In this document: positions 1 through 11,300 of the stretch, piece after piece | How the letters are laid out: the number at the start of each line of letters is the position of its first letter | Position numbering within the stretch: position 1 is the first letter of the stretch | Assembly: GCF_007989605.1 (NCBI RefSeq) | Contig: NZ_BJUL01000001.1 | Location: 1 to 64,000, forward strand | Direction: 5' to 3' | Length of the DNA: 64,000 nucleotides | DNA from: Vreelandella venusta | Lineage (GTDB): Bacteria > Pseudomonadota > Gammaproteobacteria > Pseudomonadales > Halomonadaceae | The notes under the pieces: generated by a model | What the model saw: the letters and a program-made list of their open reading frames with translations, nothing else | Told to the model about the DNA's origin: nothing | Databases searched by the model: none | Position numbers and translations under genes: made by a program

Positions 1-125
1 AGCCGCGCTTAATGATGCCGCTCTCGCTCTCCTACGATCACCGGGCGATTAACGGTGCCGATGCCGCCCGCTTTACGGCCTTCCTGGCCGATGTGCTGAC
101 GGATATTCGTCGATTGCTGCTGTAA
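1..125 (+). CDS. aceF: Dihydrolipoamide acetyltransferase (pyruvate dehydrogenase E2), C-terminal end
   Basis: Only the last 40 codons are present, read in frame from base 3 and ending at TAA 123-125. The peptide contains DHRAINGAD, the catalytic HRxxxG motif of the acyltransferase domain of 2-oxo acid dehydrogenase E2 proteins, where the His acts as general base in acetyl transfer to CoA. It finishes with DIRRLLL, which resembles the AceF C-terminus (SDIRRL) more than SucB. The pyruvate dehydrogenase assignment is therefore likely but rests on a short stretch. The gene is followed directly by a strong hairpin terminator, so it ends its operon. The rest of the protein, with lipoyl and peripheral-subunit-binding domains, lies left of the window. 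Confidence 0.8.
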   Translation, partial: PRLMMPLSLSYDHRAINGADAARFTAFLADVLTDIRRLLL

Positions 126-141
126 TCGTCTCAGCGTAAGC

Positions 142-176
142 CACAAGCGGCGCCCAGTAGGGCGCCGCTTGTGTTT
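142..176 (+). terminator. Rho-independent terminator after aceF
   Basis: A perfect 14-bp stem (142-155 with 160-173) has the loop AGTA and is followed by GTGTTT. It closes the aceF transcription unit. Confidence 0.85.
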
Positions 177-314
177 AAAACAGTTTCGTCGGTCTGCAAA
201 GAAGGGGTGACCAAAGTACAAGAAGTTGCCACTTGGCTGTTTTTACTTAAGAAAATATAAAAAAAATGCGTTATCAGGCTTTTGGGGAGTTGTGTCATCC
301 GAACGGCACGGTTA

Positions 315-343
315 TTGTCAGTCCATTATTAACAATATATTCA
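315..343 (+). promoter_or_regulatory. Candidate sigma-70 promoter of adk
   Basis: TTGTCA (315-320) is followed after 17 bases by TATTCA (338-343), with an alternative TATATT at 336-341. The match is moderate. It lies in the AT-rich gap upstream of adk, which must hold a promoter because a terminator precedes it. Confidence 0.35.
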
Positions 344-357
344 TATCTAACGACTAA

Positions 358-1029
<672 letters not shown>

Positions 1030-1051
1030 TTAGTACATGCCAGTGAATGAC

Positions 1052-1090
1052 ACGATGGCCCGCAGGTAACCTGCGGGCCATCGTCGTTTA
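1052..1090 (+). terminator. Terminator after adk
   Basis: A 15-bp perfect inverted repeat (1052-1066 with 1070-1084) has a 3-nt loop and is followed by CGTTTA. The U-tract is short but the stem is very strong. Confidence 0.7.
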
Positions 1091-1103
1091 GGCCATGTAA
1101 AGG

Positions 1104-1109
1104 TATAAT
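1104..1109 (+). promoter_or_regulatory. -10 element of the tsaB-rsmJ operon
   Basis: A consensus TATAAT lies 31 bases upstream of the tsaB ATG and just after the adk terminator. No good -35 hexamer is visible at the right distance, so only the -10 is supported. Confidence 0.45.
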
Positions 1110-1139
1110 GATGGCCATACTTTATGGAGTGCAGAATCG

Positions 1140-1844
1140 ATGTCATCGTTATACCTTCTCGCACTGGACGCATCTTCTAGTGCCTGCTCTGCGGCTTTAT
1201 TGCGCCAGCAAGGTGGCCAACGTGAATGCTTGGCGCGTTTCGAGATGACGCCAAGGGCTCATACCCGGCGCTTAATGCCGATGGTGGATGACATTCTCGC
1301 TGAGGCCAATATTTCTACGCAGCAGTTGGATGCGGTTGCGTTTGGGCGTGGCCCCGGTTCATTCACCGGCTTGCGCATTGCTGCCGGTGCAGCGCAAGGC
1401 TTGGCGTTTGGGTTGGATCGCCCATTGCTGGGTATTTCCACCTTGGAAGCGCTCGCGCTTCAGGCCCATCGCCGCTACCATTTTCGTCATGTAGTGACCG
1501 CGCTAGATGCCCGAATGGGTGAAATCTACGCGGCTACTTGGCACTGTTTAAATGACACGCTTAGCTTGCAAAGTGACGAAGTGGTCGTGGCGCCTGCGAA
1601 CTTTCATTTACCCGCTGAGCAGGAGACCGACTGGGTCGGCGTGGGCTCGGGGTTTACGCTGTGGGATGACTTCGCGTTAAGTTTACAGACCAACATGTCT
1701 CAGCACCTTACTGATCTTGAGCCACGGGCAGAAGAGATGGCATGGCTCGCCGCTCGTGATTTAGAAGCGGGGCTAGGTAAGGGTGCTCACGAAGTACAGC
1801 CGGTTTATTTGCGCAACGACGTGGCTTGGAAAAAGCCAGCATGA
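1140..1844 (+). CDS. tsaB: tRNA threonylcarbamoyladenosine biosynthesis protein TsaB
   Basis: TsaB (YeaZ) is the inactive ASKHA-fold partner of TsaD. Together with TsaE and TsaC it makes the t6A modification at position 37 of ANN-decoding tRNAs. The 234-aa protein opens with [16 protein letters not shown], the phosphate-1-like loop of the fold, and has the family hallmark [13 protein letters not shown] near residues 69-81. Length is normal for the family. The stop overlaps the next gene (ATGA at 1841-1844), so tsaB and rsmJ are translationally coupled. Confidence 0.95.
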   Translation: MSSLYLLALDASSSACSAALLRQQGGQRECLARFEMTPRAHTRRLMPMVDDILAEANISTQQLDAVAFGRGPGSFTGLRIAAGAAQGLAFGLDRPLLGISTLEALALQAHRRYHFRHVVTALDARMGEIYAATWHCLNDTLSLQSDEVVVAPANFHLPAEQETDWVGVGSGFTLWDDFALSLQTNMSQHLTDLEPRAEEMAWLAARDLEAGLGKGAHEVQPVYLRNDVAWKKPA

Positions 1845-2560
1845 GCCATGTGGCAAGCCCAGAGACGTTGGTGTTGCCTTCGGGGTTGGCGCTTGGCTAC
1901 GTTGATGGCCAGTTGGCGCTGTCAGGTGATGAGCGTCAGTATGGAAAACCGCTTAGTGTCGATTTTGCCGCTGGTAAAGCGGCTCATCGTCGTCAGTTTG
2001 GTGGCGGCCGCGGGCAGTTAGTGGCAAAAGCCTGTGGGCTGGCTAAAGGCATTACGCCTAGCGTGGTGGACGCTACGGCTGGCTTGGGTCGGGATGCGTT
2101 CGTACTGGCAAGCCTGGGAGCAAATGTCTTACTAATTGAACGTGTCGCGGCGATTGCCGCACTGCTTCAAGATGGTCTCGAGCGTGCTGCAAAAACACAG
2201 ACGACAGCAGAGATTGCCTTGCGTATGACGCTCCGCCATGGTGATGCCGCTAAGCAGTTGGCTGCTCTTGTGGAGAGCGCAGCTTTTGATCCTGAGGTTA
2301 TTCATCTTGATCCGATGTTTCCGCACCGTGAGAAGTCGGCATTGGTCAAGAAAGAGATGCGCGTGTTTCGAGAGTTGGCGGGAGACGATGATGATGCACC
2401 GCGCTTATTAGAAGCGGCGTTGGATGTAGCGACGCATCGAGTCGTGGTCAAGCGCCCGCGTAAAGCACCTCCTATCGATGGCCCTGCTCCGCAGCATACG
2501 CTGGAAGGTAAGACGAGCCGTTACGACCTGTACGTCCATCGCTCGTTGGCTCGTCGCTAA
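1841..2560 (+). CDS. rsmJ: 16S rRNA (guanine(1516)-N(2))-methyltransferase RsmJ
   Basis: SAM-dependent methyltransferase that modifies G1516 of 16S rRNA. The class I SAM motif is [19 protein letters not shown], and the catalytic-type motif is HLDPMFPHR, characteristic of RsmJ (YhiQ). The end [12 protein letters not shown] is also typical. I chose the ATG at 1841, overlapping the tsaB stop as ATGA. A TTG at 1826 would add five residues inside tsaB. The resulting length is 239 aa. The YhiQ family is usually about 250 aa. Confidence 0.93.
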   Translation: MSHVASPETLVLPSGLALGYVDGQLALSGDERQYGKPLSVDFAAGKAAHRRQFGGGRGQLVAKACGLAKGITPSVVDATAGLGRDAFVLASLGANVLLIERVAAIAALLQDGLERAAKTQTTAEIALRMTLRHGDAAKQLAALVESAAFDPEVIHLDPMFPHREKSALVKKEMRVFRELAGDDDDAPRLLEAALDVATHRVVVKRPRKAPPIDGPAPQHTLEGKTSRYDLYVHRSLARR

Positions 2561-2587
2561 GCCGTTTCATCAAGAGAAGGAGTCTCT

Positions 2588-3709
2588 ATGCAGCACGTGT
2601 GGCGTGAAGGCAACCGTACTACTCTGTTGCCGGAAGCAGCGCGATTTTTGCCAGCGATGTTTGAGGCGGTGAGTCAAGCGGAGTACTACGTGCTGGTGGA
2701 GCTCTACTTGATGGAGTCAGGTAAGTTAGCCAACCAGATGAGTGATGCGCTGATCGACGCTGCTGAGCGCGGTGTAAAGGTGTATTTGCTGCTTGATGGT
2801 TATGGCTCCATGGGTTTGGAGCAGCGTGATCGTATACGCCTAGAGCAAGCAGGTGTCGCATTACGGTTCTTTAATCCCATTGGTTTTCACTCGCTGGCTC
2901 GCAACTTAAGCCGTGACCACCGTAAAATTGTTGTCGTGGATGGTGAGGTTGCGTTTACCGGCGGATTTGGCGCGGTGGATGAGTTTCTTGAAGCATGGTA
3001 CGAAATTGCGGTGCGCATCGAAGGCCCGGTAGTCGCTGATTGGGAAGGGCTTTTTCGCCGCTTATGGCGTTCCCGGTTAACACGCCAAGCAGGTGATGGG
3101 CGGGCTAGAGCGACGTTGCCGCCACAGCGGACAGCAGCGCATTATGCTGATGGCATACGCGGTAGAGTGATGTCAGCGAGGGGGTATCGTTATCAAGCGA
3201 TTCGCCACTCGCTTCATGCGCGGGTAAATCAGTCAAACAAGCGGCTTTGGCTGTGTACGCCTTATTTTGTACCGACCTTCACGCTGCGCAGACGCCTGAT
3301 TCGCGCAGCACGGCGTGGCGTAGATGTTTGTTTACTATTACCGGGCAGTAAACATGACCACCCAGGCGTGCGCTATGCAGGACAACGGTTTTACCAAGCG
3401 TTGTTAAAAGCTGGCGTGCGGATTTTTGAGTTCCAGCCCACGTTTATTCATGCCAAGTTTGTGTTAGCCGATGACTGGGTCAGTATTGGCTCATGTAACT
3501 TCGACCATTGGAATCTGCACTGGAACCTTGAAGCGAATCAAGAAGTAGAAAATCAGGCCTTCGCCGAGCAGGTTCAGTCGCTTTTTGAGCGTAACTTTGC
3601 CGCTAGTCAAGAAATCGATGCTGCCGCCTGGGCTGCACGGCCCTGGCGGCAGCGGGCCCGCGAGTGGGTCTATGGCGTAGTGGATGGTATTGTCACTCGC
3701 CTTAAATAA
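2588..3709 (+). CDS. clsB: Cardiolipin synthase B-type phospholipase D family protein
   Basis: Membrane-associated phosphatidyltransferase making cardiolipin. The 373-aa protein has two HxKxxxxD (HKD) motifs: H111/K113/D118 followed by GGFG, and H288/K290/D295 followed by GSCNFD. There is no N-terminal transmembrane pair, and the length is below the roughly 480-510 aa of ClsA, both of which fit ClsB. AGAAGGAG lies just upstream of the ATG. The gene starts 27 bases after rsmJ and may be read with it. Its exact substrate use (PG or PE donor) cannot be read from the sequence. Confidence 0.85.
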   Translation: MQHVWREGNRTTLLPEAARFLPAMFEAVSQAEYYVLVELYLMESGKLANQMSDALIDAAERGVKVYLLLDGYGSMGLEQRDRIRLEQAGVALRFFNPIGFHSLARNLSRDHRKIVVVDGEVAFTGGFGAVDEFLEAWYEIAVRIEGPVVADWEGLFRRLWRSRLTRQAGDGRARATLPPQRTAAHYADGIRGRVMSARGYRYQAIRHSLHARVNQSNKRLWLCTPYFVPTFTLRRRLIRAARRGVDVCLLLPGSKHDHPGVRYAGQRFYQALLKAGVRIFEFQPTFIHAKFVLADDWVSIGSCNFDHWNLHWNLEANQEVENQAFAEQVQSLFERNFAASQEIDAAAWAARPWRQRAREWVYGVVDGIVTRLK

Positions 3710-3734
3710 TGCGCGGTTAGCAATCGGCTATCGG

Positions 3735-4409
3735 CTATCGACGCTTTTTACCTTTGGCCGGGGTTTTCTTGCGTGGTTTAGGTTTCGGGGTTTCGGGGGG
3801 CACGCGGTAGTGAAGATAAAGATCCAGGACTAATTCTGGCAGTTGAGCAACAAAGGTTTCCTGGCTGGCCTGATCTTGGGCCATTTCAGCCATTTCTGGC
3901 TCATCATCGAATAAACCTGAGAGCGACATAAAGGGCAACAGTAGCGTGGCGGCAGCTTCTTCGTCATCTTGGAACCAAGCGCTTTCGTCGCTAAAGACAC
4001 CTTCCATAAACCCTGCGCACCAGTCGCCGATAGGCGTTTCCTCCGCGGGGATGCCACCGAGCGTTAGCTCAAAGGGGAGCTCTGGTAAACCGCCTTGTTC
4101 AAGTACTGCGACGGCGTTGTCACGCAGTAGTGTTAGCAGTTGGATAATCTCGTCTCGTTCGGCATCGTCCCGATAACTTGGCTCTCCCTGAAACAGCTCG
4201 GCTAGCCATTGGTTGGTGGGTAATTCGCTAGGGGCAACTGCTAGTGCCACTAAAAAGCCATGGGCAGAAATCAGATCCAGCGCATCTTCGCCGACCTGCT
4301 CTGAGTCGAGAAAGTCATCCAATCTATCAAGTTGCTCGTCGTCAAGTAGCGGTTGAGGTGGCGGGGTACTAGGCGACGTTGCTGCGGGAACGTTATTGCG
4401 CTCTGCCAT
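3735..4409 (-). CDS. UPF0149 (YecA/YgfB) family protein
   Basis: Soluble acidic helical protein of the UPF0149 family, whose biochemical role is unsettled. The 224-aa product starts MAERNNVPAAT, then an acidic helical core (LDRLDDFLDSEQ...GFLVALAVAP...WCAGFMEGVF) typical of the family, and ends in a basic Pro/Lys/Arg tail (PKPKPRKK). There is no C-terminal SEC-C metal-binding motif. The start is uncertain: an ATG at 4424 and a GTG at 4463 are also in frame. The gene converges with clsB and diverges from sprT. Confidence 0.8.
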   Translation of the reverse strand: MAERNNVPAATSPSTPPPQPLLDDEQLDRLDDFLDSEQVGEDALDLISAHGFLVALAVAPSELPTNQWLAELFQGEPSYRDDAERDEIIQLLTLLRDNAVAVLEQGGLPELPFELTLGGIPAEETPIGDWCAGFMEGVFSDESAWFQDDEEAAATLLLPFMSLSGLFDDEPEMAEMAQDQASQETFVAQLPELVLDLYLHYRVPPETPKPKPRKKTPAKGKKRR

Positions 4410-4499
4410 CAGGGGCCTCATCATAAAAATCGTCTTTGAGAAAAAGATGTTGATCGGCAACACTCGTTGGCAACATCGTTACTGGTTAGTTTATCACTA

Positions 4500-5048
4500 A
4501 TGACGACTTTACCACTGCCTCCATGGCCTGCTGAAAAACTTGCGGCACTCTCTTCAGAGGCGCTTATGCATGCCGTGCGAGACAGAACAGATGAAGCGCT
4601 AAGGCGCTGCCAAGAAGTCTATCCTGCGCTGCCTGCGCCAAAGGTGTGGTTCGATCTAAAAGGTGCCTCAGCAGGGCAGGCGCATCTAGGGCGTGGCGGG
4701 CTGCGTTTTAACCCTGTTTTGTTAGGAAATAATCGGCAGGCGTTTTTTGACGAGGTGATTCCCCATGAAATGGCGCATTGGCTAGTCTTTCATTTAGCCA
4801 ATGGCACGCGGTTCAAACCGCATGGTCGAGAATGGCAAGCTGTCATGCGAGACTTGTTTGGTCTTGAGCCTAAGGTAACTCACTGTTTTGATGTTCAGGG
4901 TGCCCAGTCTCGGCCATATCATTATCAGTGTGGCTGTCAAACGCACTGTTTCACAGCTAGGCGTCATTCTTTAGTGGTAAAGGGGCGCCGCTATCGTTGC
5001 CGTCATTGTGATCAGACCTTGGTCTACAGTGCTTTTAGAAAACCCTGA
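4500..5048 (+). CDS. sprT: SprT family zinc metalloprotease
   Basis: SprT-like protein with the HExxH zinc motif (PHEMAHWLVF) and a C-terminal zinc-ribbon-like region with cysteines in YQCGCQTHC and CRHCDQ. The arrangement and 182-aa length match SprT of gammaproteobacteria. The family is related to eukaryotic Spartan. The bacterial role is poorly defined. I chose the ATG at 4500 over an upstream TTG at 4467. No clear Shine-Dalgarno is seen for either. It is divergent from the UPF0149 gene. Confidence 0.88.
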   Translation: MTTLPLPPWPAEKLAALSSEALMHAVRDRTDEALRRCQEVYPALPAPKVWFDLKGASAGQAHLGRGGLRFNPVLLGNNRQAFFDEVIPHEMAHWLVFHLANGTRFKPHGREWQAVMRDLFGLEPKVTHCFDVQGAQSRPYHYQCGCQTHCFTARRHSLVVKGRRYRCRHCDQTLVYSAFRKP

Positions 5049-5147
5049 AATCGTTTTAACTTATTGTTTTTAATATTGAAAATGTTAATACCAATGTCTA
5101 AGGGGAAGCCAGCGTTGGGAGGTTTATGCTAGGTAAATATTAAGCGC

Positions 5148-5174
5148 GTCGGTGCGACTAATAATAATACCGAC
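5148..5174 (+). other. Hairpin in the acs leader
   Basis: GTCGGT (5148-5153) pairs with ACCGAC (5169-5174) across an AT-rich loop, 43-69 bases upstream of the acs start. It could be an mRNA structure or a binding dyad for a regulator. No consensus promoter can be assigned with confidence in 5049-5216. Confidence 0.3.
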
Positions 5175-5216
5175 ACCATTTCTAGAGAGTGCAATTTCAC
5201 GGACAGAGGCAACTTC

Positions 5217-7166
5217 ATGAGCGAGCATAAAAACGTCTATCCAGTGCGCGACAGTATCGCTGCCAGTGCATGGGCTGATAAAGATAAATATGCGGCAATG
5301 TATCAGCAGTCCATGGACGACCCAGAGCGTTTCTGGGCCGAGCAAGCAAAGCGTCTGGATTGGATTAAGACGCCAACAAAGATTAAAAACACTTCCTTTG
5401 CACGCGATAATGTCGATATCCGTTGGTTTGAAGATGGTGAGCTTAACGTTAGTGCCAACTGTTTAGATCGCCACTTGGAGAAACGCGGCGATCAGACGGC
5501 GATTATCTGGGAAGGCGATAACCCTAACGATTCAAAACATATTACTTACCGTGAGCTCTATGAGCGCACTAACCAACTGGCCAACGGCCTGAAGTCGCTG
5601 GGAGTTAACAAAGGCGATACGGTGACGCTGTATATGCCGATGATTCCTGAGGCGGCAATGGCCATGTTGGCGTGTGCCCGTATCGGTGCTGTGCACTCTG
5701 TTGTGTTTGGCGGCTTTTCGCCGGACGCTGTCGCACAACGGGTCATCGGTGCTGATTCTAAGCTGGTGATCACTGCTGATGAGTCGGTACGTGGTGGTAA
5801 ACACGTGCCCCTTAAAGAGAACGTCGATTCAGCGCTGACGCGTAACGGCACCGATGTATGTAAAAACGTATTGGTGGTGAAGCGTACAGGCGGAGATATT
5901 GATTGGCAGGAAGGTCGTGACATCTGGTTTGACGAGCTGGTGGATAAGCAGTCTACCGAATGCCCAGCTGAGGCCATGAATGCTGAAGACCCGCTGTTTA
6001 TTCTCTATACCTCTGGGTCAACCGGTGCGCCGAAGGGCTTGAAGCACACCACGGGCGGCTACTTGACCTATGCAGCGATGACTCATCAGTATATTTTCGA
6101 CTATCAAGAAGGCGAAGTTTACTGGTGTACCGCGGATGTCGGCTGGGTGACGGGTCACAGCTATATCGTGTACGGACCGCTTGCCAATGGTGCAACCACG
6201 CTAATGTTTGAAGGCGTGCCGAGCTACCCAAGCCATGGCCGCATGGGCGAAATTGTCGATAAACATCAGGTCAATATCCTCTATACCGCGCCTACCGCTG
6301 TGCGGGCATTAATGGCGCATGGTGATAACGTGATGGACTCTAGCAAACGTGATTCACTGCGCTTGCTGGGGTCGGTGGGTGAACCTATCAACCCAGAAGC
6401 CTGGGAGTGGTTCTATCGCGTTATCGGCAATGAGCAGTGCCCTATTGTAGACACCTGGTGGCAAACCGAAACGGGCGGCATTATGATCGCGCCACTTCCC
6501 GGTGCTACAGATCTCAAGCCTGGTTCTGCGACAACGCCTTTCTTTGGTGTGAAACCCGCGCTGGTGGATAATGAAGGCCATCAACTGGAAGGCGAGACGG
6601 AAGGTAACCTCGTCATTCTCGACTCCTGGCCGGGTCAAGCACGCTCCATTTGGGGCGATCACGAACGTTTTGTACAGACCTACTTCTCTACTTACGACGG
6701 CATGTATTTTACTGGAGATGGCTGCCGTCGGGATGAGGATGGCTATTACTGGATTACAGGACGGGTTGACGACGTACTTAACGTATCAGGCCACCGGATG
6801 GGTACTGCTGAAATAGAGTCGTCTTTGGTTGCTCACTCGGCAGTGGCAGAGGCTGCTGTTGTTGGCTTCCCGCACGATATTAAGGGCCAGGGCATCTATA
6901 TCTATGTAACGCTCAATGATGATGTTGATCCCACCGATGAACTCAAGAAAGAGCTGACTCAGTGGGTGCGTAAGGATATTGGCCCGATTGCATCGCCAGA
7001 TGTAATTCAGTGGGCGCCTGGGCTGCCAAAAACACGTTCTGGTAAAATTATGCGGCGCATTTTACGTAAGATCGCGGCCAATGAGTGTGACGGCTTGGGA
7101 GATACCAGCACGCTGGCGGATCCATCGGTGGTTGACGAGCTCATTGAACATCGTGCCAATAAGTAA
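5217..7166 (+). CDS. acs: Acetyl-CoA synthetase
   Basis: AMP-forming enzyme that converts acetate, ATP and CoA to acetyl-CoA through acetyl-AMP. The 649-aa length is typical. The ANL-superfamily signature [11 protein letters not shown] lies near residues 264-274, WWQTETGG is present, and the catalytic lysine is in TRSGKIMRR at K610, the site acetylated by Pat-type enzymes in the family. AGAGG precedes the ATG. The gene is followed by a terminator and then by crbR/crbS, the two-component system known to control acs in Vibrio and Pseudomonas, which supports acetate scavenging as its role. Confidence 0.98.
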   Translation: MSEHKNVYPVRDSIAASAWADKDKYAAMYQQSMDDPERFWAEQAKRLDWIKTPTKIKNTSFARDNVDIRWFEDGELNVSANCLDRHLEKRGDQTAIIWEGDNPNDSKHITYRELYERTNQLANGLKSLGVNKGDTVTLYMPMIPEAAMAMLACARIGAVHSVVFGGFSPDAVAQRVIGADSKLVITADESVRGGKHVPLKENVDSALTRNGTDVCKNVLVVKRTGGDIDWQEGRDIWFDELVDKQSTECPAEAMNAEDPLFILYTSGSTGAPKGLKHTTGGYLTYAAMTHQYIFDYQEGEVYWCTADVGWVTGHSYIVYGPLANGATTLMFEGVPSYPSHGRMGEIVDKHQVNILYTAPTAVRALMAHGDNVMDSSKRDSLRLLGSVGEPINPEAWEWFYRVIGNEQCPIVDTWWQTETGGIMIAPLPGATDLKPGSATTPFFGVKPALVDNEGHQLEGETEGNLVILDSWPGQARSIWGDHERFVQTYFSTYDGMYFTGDGCRRDEDGYYWITGRVDDVLNVSGHRMGTAEIESSLVAHSAVAEAAVVGFPHDIKGQGIYIYVTLNDDVDPTDELKKELTQWVRKDIGPIASPDVIQWAPGLPKTRSGKIMRRILRKIAANECDGLGDTSTLADPSVVDELIEHRANK

Positions 7167-7266
7167 TCTGCTTTGCCCTCAGTTATTCTTCAAATGGGGG
7201 CACGTTTAAATGACGGATGTCATTCATTTGCTATGCAAAATAAGGCAAACTTAGCAGATCCGTTGC

Positions 7267-7300
7267 AGTGCCGGCCATGGAGCCGGCACTGTTATTTCTG
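7267..7300 (+). terminator. Terminator after acs
   Basis: A perfect 9-bp stem AGTGCCGGC/GCCGGCACT (7267-7275, 7282-7290) is followed by GTTATTTCTG. It separates acs from crbR. Confidence 0.75.
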
Positions 7301-7439
7301 TTTGGATGACGTATCAATGACAAATAGTGCATGTGATGCTTGGGAATGACGAAGCCCATGGGGTACCATGCTTCAACCGTATGAGCCTAGCGTCGCGGCG
7401 GTAGTCAACCCCGCTGCTCGAGGAACCGGAGGAATATCC

Positions 7440-8102
7440 ATGGCAGTAGCCCATAAGTTTATCGTCGCAGACGACCATCCGCTGTTTCGTGCAGCGCTCA
7501 CTCAGGCGTTGCGCCAGTTAGCCCCCCAGGCTGAGATTGTCGAAGCCGACACCATGGAAGCCACCACTGAGGTCGTGAATCGACACCCTGATGCTGATTT
7601 GATTTTGCTAGACCTCCATATGCCTGGAGCGCATGGCTTCTCAGGTTTGATTCAACTGCGTGGCCAGATGCCCGATATTCCGGTAGCGGTTGTTTCAGGC
7701 AGTGACGAACCCTATGTTGTTCGTCGTGCAATTGATTACGGCGCGTCAGGCTTTATTCCTAAATCTTCTTCGTTACAGCTGATTGCTGAAGCGGTGGGAG
7801 AAATTCTGCAAGGGGAAGTTTGGCTGCCAGAAGCGTTGGCGAACGTCTTAGATGAAACCAGCGAAGAAGAGTCGCGTTTTGCGGAGGCAATTGCCTCGCT
7901 GACGCCGCAGCAGTTTCGTGTGCTCAATATGCTGACGGAAGGCTTGCTAAATAAACAGATCGCCTATGAGCTTAGCGTCTCAGAAGCCACTATTAAGGCC
8001 CACGTGACGGCTATTCTGCGCAAGCTGGGAGTGCACTCGCGCACCCAAGCTGTTATTGCGGCGCAAAAGCTCGAAGTCGAGCCGCCTAAAGTCGAGTCTT
8101 AA
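7440..8102 (+). CDS. crbR: LuxR-type response regulator of acetate metabolism (CrbR/ErdR)
   Basis: Two-domain NarL/LuxR response regulator of 220 aa. The receiver domain begins FIVADDHPLFR, has the phospho-acceptor Asp in ILLDLHMPG (about residue 58) and the conserved Lys in FIPKSSS. The HTH is LTPQQFRVLNMLTEG...KQIAYELSVSEATIKAHV at about residues 150-200. The ATG at 7440 is preceded by a strong GGAGGAA. The in-frame ATG at 7368 lacks one. Its position between acs and the CrbS-type kinase identifies it as the CrbR/ErdR (also called AgmR) regulator that activates acs. Confidence 0.88.
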   Translation: MAVAHKFIVADDHPLFRAALTQALRQLAPQAEIVEADTMEATTEVVNRHPDADLILLDLHMPGAHGFSGLIQLRGQMPDIPVAVVSGSDEPYVVRRAIDYGASGFIPKSSSLQLIAEAVGEILQGEVWLPEALANVLDETSEEESRFAEAIASLTPQQFRVLNMLTEGLLNKQIAYELSVSEATIKAHVTAILRKLGVHSRTQAVIAAQKLEVEPPKVES

Positions 8103-8117
8103 CGACTGACCCCTTCG

Positions 8118-8163
8118 GAAAGCGCCGCCCCTAGGACAACCTAAGGACGGCGCTTTCGTTTTG
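8118..8163 (+). terminator. Terminator after crbR
   Basis: The outer stem GAAAGCGCCG (8118-8127) pairs with CGGCGCTTTC (8148-8157), with a second inner stem CCTAGG/CCTAAGG, then GTTTTG. It lies between the convergent crbR and crbS genes. Confidence 0.8.
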
Positions 8164-8180
8164 CTACTTATCTCGCCGCT

Positions 8181-8262
8181 GTATCATTCCCGCATGTCTC
8201 GCTGCTCCGTCATTCCTGTGTGCCTCACCACCGTGTCATTCCCGCATGCTTTTAGCGGGAAT
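8181..8262. repeat. CATTCCCGC-type intergenic repeats
   Basis: Three degenerate head-to-tail copies of a unit beginning GTxTCATTCCCGCATG start near 8181, 8208 and 8234. The last forms a hairpin ATTCCCGC (8238-8245) with GCGGGAAT (8255-8262). They lie in the convergent crbR-crbS gap. They resemble REP-like palindromic repeats, but genome-wide copy number cannot be judged here. Confidence 0.45.
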
Positions 8263-8305
8263 CCATTTTGAATACGGCATTTTTGTCGGGCAATCCGCCA
8301 TATCG

Positions 8306-11300
8306 TTACGTTTTCCCACCTGCCCGGCTGGCCTGCAGCGTACGCGTTAAAAGTGCGCGCAGCGCGGCAGGTTTGACCGGCTTAAGCAGCAGCTGATAGC
8401 CCGCGCGCTTGATCTCTTCGGCCACTGCTTCCGTGCGGTCGGCGGTAATCACAATGCCCGGTACGGCTCCTTCAAAGCGCTCGCTGAGCGCTTCGAGAGC
8501 CATTAAGCCCGTGACTTCGTTGTCCAGATGATAGTCGGCCAAAATAGCATCGGGGTCGCCGTCCATATTACGCAGAATCGATTTTGCGCCGCCGATGCTG
8601 GTCGCGGTGAATACCTCGCATCCCCAGCCACTTAGCATGGCCGTCATGCCCTCTAAAATAAGCGTTTCGTTATCGATACATACTATGCGGGTACCCGCTA
8701 GCTTATTACCACTACGGCGATTGTGATGCTCTTGATCCGCGACGGTTACTTCACGGGCGGCAACAATGGGAACGCTGACGCAAAATGCAGTCCCCACCCC
8801 GACCCAGGAACGAACCTTAATGGGGTGATCAAGCACACGGCTCATACGATCAGCGATTGAGAGGCCTAAACCGAGTCCTTTCTCGCTCTCTTTATGGCGT
8901 GAGACTTGATCCAAGCGGCGGAACTCTTGGAAAATTTCCGTTAGCTTAGATTCAGGAATGCCGGGCCCGCTATCCCATACCTCTATGGAAAGCCGTCCTG
9001 CCTGGCGGCGGCAGCCTAGTAGTACACGACCCTCTTGGGTATAGCGGATCGCGTTGGATAAAAAGTTTTGTACAATCCGGCGAAGCATCTGCGGATCGGA
9101 ATCTACCCACTGTTGCGTCGGTACGACGACAAGATCCAGCCCACGGTCATCGGCCATCACTTCAAATTCGGCACGCAACGGGCGAATAATATCTGCGAGG
9201 GCAAAGTGGCTGCGTCGCGGAGTAAGCGCACCCGCATCAAGCTTTGAAATATCTAGCAGAGTGCCAAGCAGCTCTTCAGCGGCTTGCAGTGAGTTATCAA
9301 TATGGCTGATGGTGCGCTGGGTGTCGCTAGTGGTCACGTTCTGCATTAATGCTGAGGTAAACAGCCGGGCCGCGTTCAGTGGCTGTAGCAAGTCATGACT
9401 AGCGGCAGCTAAAAAGCGCGTTTTGGAAGCATTAGCATCTTCAGCTAACTGCTTGGCTTGGCGCAGCGCCTGCTCAGCTTCAGCACGCACACGGTTTTCT
9501 TGGCGCAGCGCCGCGTTGGCCTCGGAAAGTGCTTGTGTGCGCTCGCGAACGCGCTCTTCCAGGGTTTCGTTGGTCACTTTTAAGGCGATTTCGGCTTGGC
9601 GGCGCTCGGTAATGTCTTGATAAAGCGCGAAGAAGCCTAAAATCGATTGGCTATCGCCAAAGTGGGGCGTATAGGTGACCAGCATATAGCGCATGGCATC
9701 ATTAACGCGCATTGAAACTTCAAAGCTGACCCGTTCGCCTGCCAGCGTTCGCTGAACCCATGGCATGCGCTCTTCGGCTTTTTTAACCGGTAATACGTCT
9801 TCGTATCGACGCCCAATCACGGCATTACGATCTATGTCGAAAGCTTGTTCGTAGGCGCGGTTGGTAAATAGATAGCGGCACTCTTTATCAAAGTAGGCAA
9901 TCAGCGCTGGCACATTATCGGTGTAGATACGGATGTTATTTTCAGAGCGGATCAGCGCCTCTTCAATGCGCTTCTGCTGAGTAATATCTTGATAAGTATA
10001 GACAAAACCACCACCAGGCATCGGGTTGCCTTGGACTTCCAATACGCTGCCATCCTGGCGATAGCGCACATAGCGGTGAGGCTGGCCGTCGCGAATGTTG
10101 TCTAGCAGCAGTTGAACGTGCTCTTCCGGGTCGCCTGGGCCATATTCACCGTTGTGCGCGTTGTAGCGAAAAATGCGATCCATGGGGGCGCCGACCCGTA
10201 TCAAGTGATCAGGGAAGCGGAACAGCTCTAAATAACGTTGGTTCCACACCACCAAGCGCAAATTTTGGTCAACCACGCTAATACCCTGGTTGATGTTTTC
10301 AATGGTGGCTTGCAGCAGTGCGCGGTTGAACTCTAGGACTTGAGAGGCTTCATCAACGATAGAAATAACGTCTGAAATGCCAATGCCGCGCCCCTGAAGC
10401 GCCGAATTAACGACTATACGTGCTGATGATGCGCCTAGCACTGAGGCAAGAAAGCGCTCGGTAAATTGGATGACGTCGATAGACGCCCGGGAACTATCTT
10501 CTATGGGTTTGCCCGCGCGGCGTGCGTAATCCTCGAATGCACGATCCACTTGATCTGCCCCAAGAAAACGCTCACACAGCACTTTAAGGTCACCGACCGT
10601 GGTGGCACCTGTCCAGGGGCGGTTGACGGATGTCTGGCGGGTTTCAACGCTATCGACAAACAGCGACGCCTGGATACGTTCGACGACCCGCTGAGAAGTC
10701 ACCTGTGACACAAAGATATAGCAGAACAAGTTGATGCCCAGCGACAGCATGACCCCGTGGGTAAATGGGTCGCCGAGGTTTAAGCCAAATAGGGTTGTCG
10801 GCGATAGCCAATTAAGCCCTAAGGGGCCGCCTGCTAACCATTGTTGAGGAAGTACACCGGCATTGATCATCGCAGGCATTAACAGGCTGTATGCCCAAAT
10901 CGCAAAGCCTGCATTCATGCCAACAATAACGCCGAGGCGGTTGCCGCGCTTCCAATACAGCCCGCCGATGAGTGCGGGGGCAAACTGAGCGGCGGCCGCA
11001 AAGGACAGCATGCCAATTGAGGCCAACGAAGTGAATTCGGCAATGAGCTGGTAAAAGCCGTAAGCCATTGCCAAAACAGCAACAATCGTCAGGCGGCGTG
11101 CGCGGAGCACTAAGCGGCCATAGTCGCGGGCTTTGGTGTCGAACCAACGCAATCTAAATAGCGCTGGGATCACAATTTCATTAGAAATCATGATGGACAC
11201 TGCCACTGCCGCCACAATAACCATACCTGTCGCGGCAGAAAATCCACCAATAAAGGTGAGAAGGGTCAGCCACTGCTGGCCGGACGCCATTGAAAGAGCA

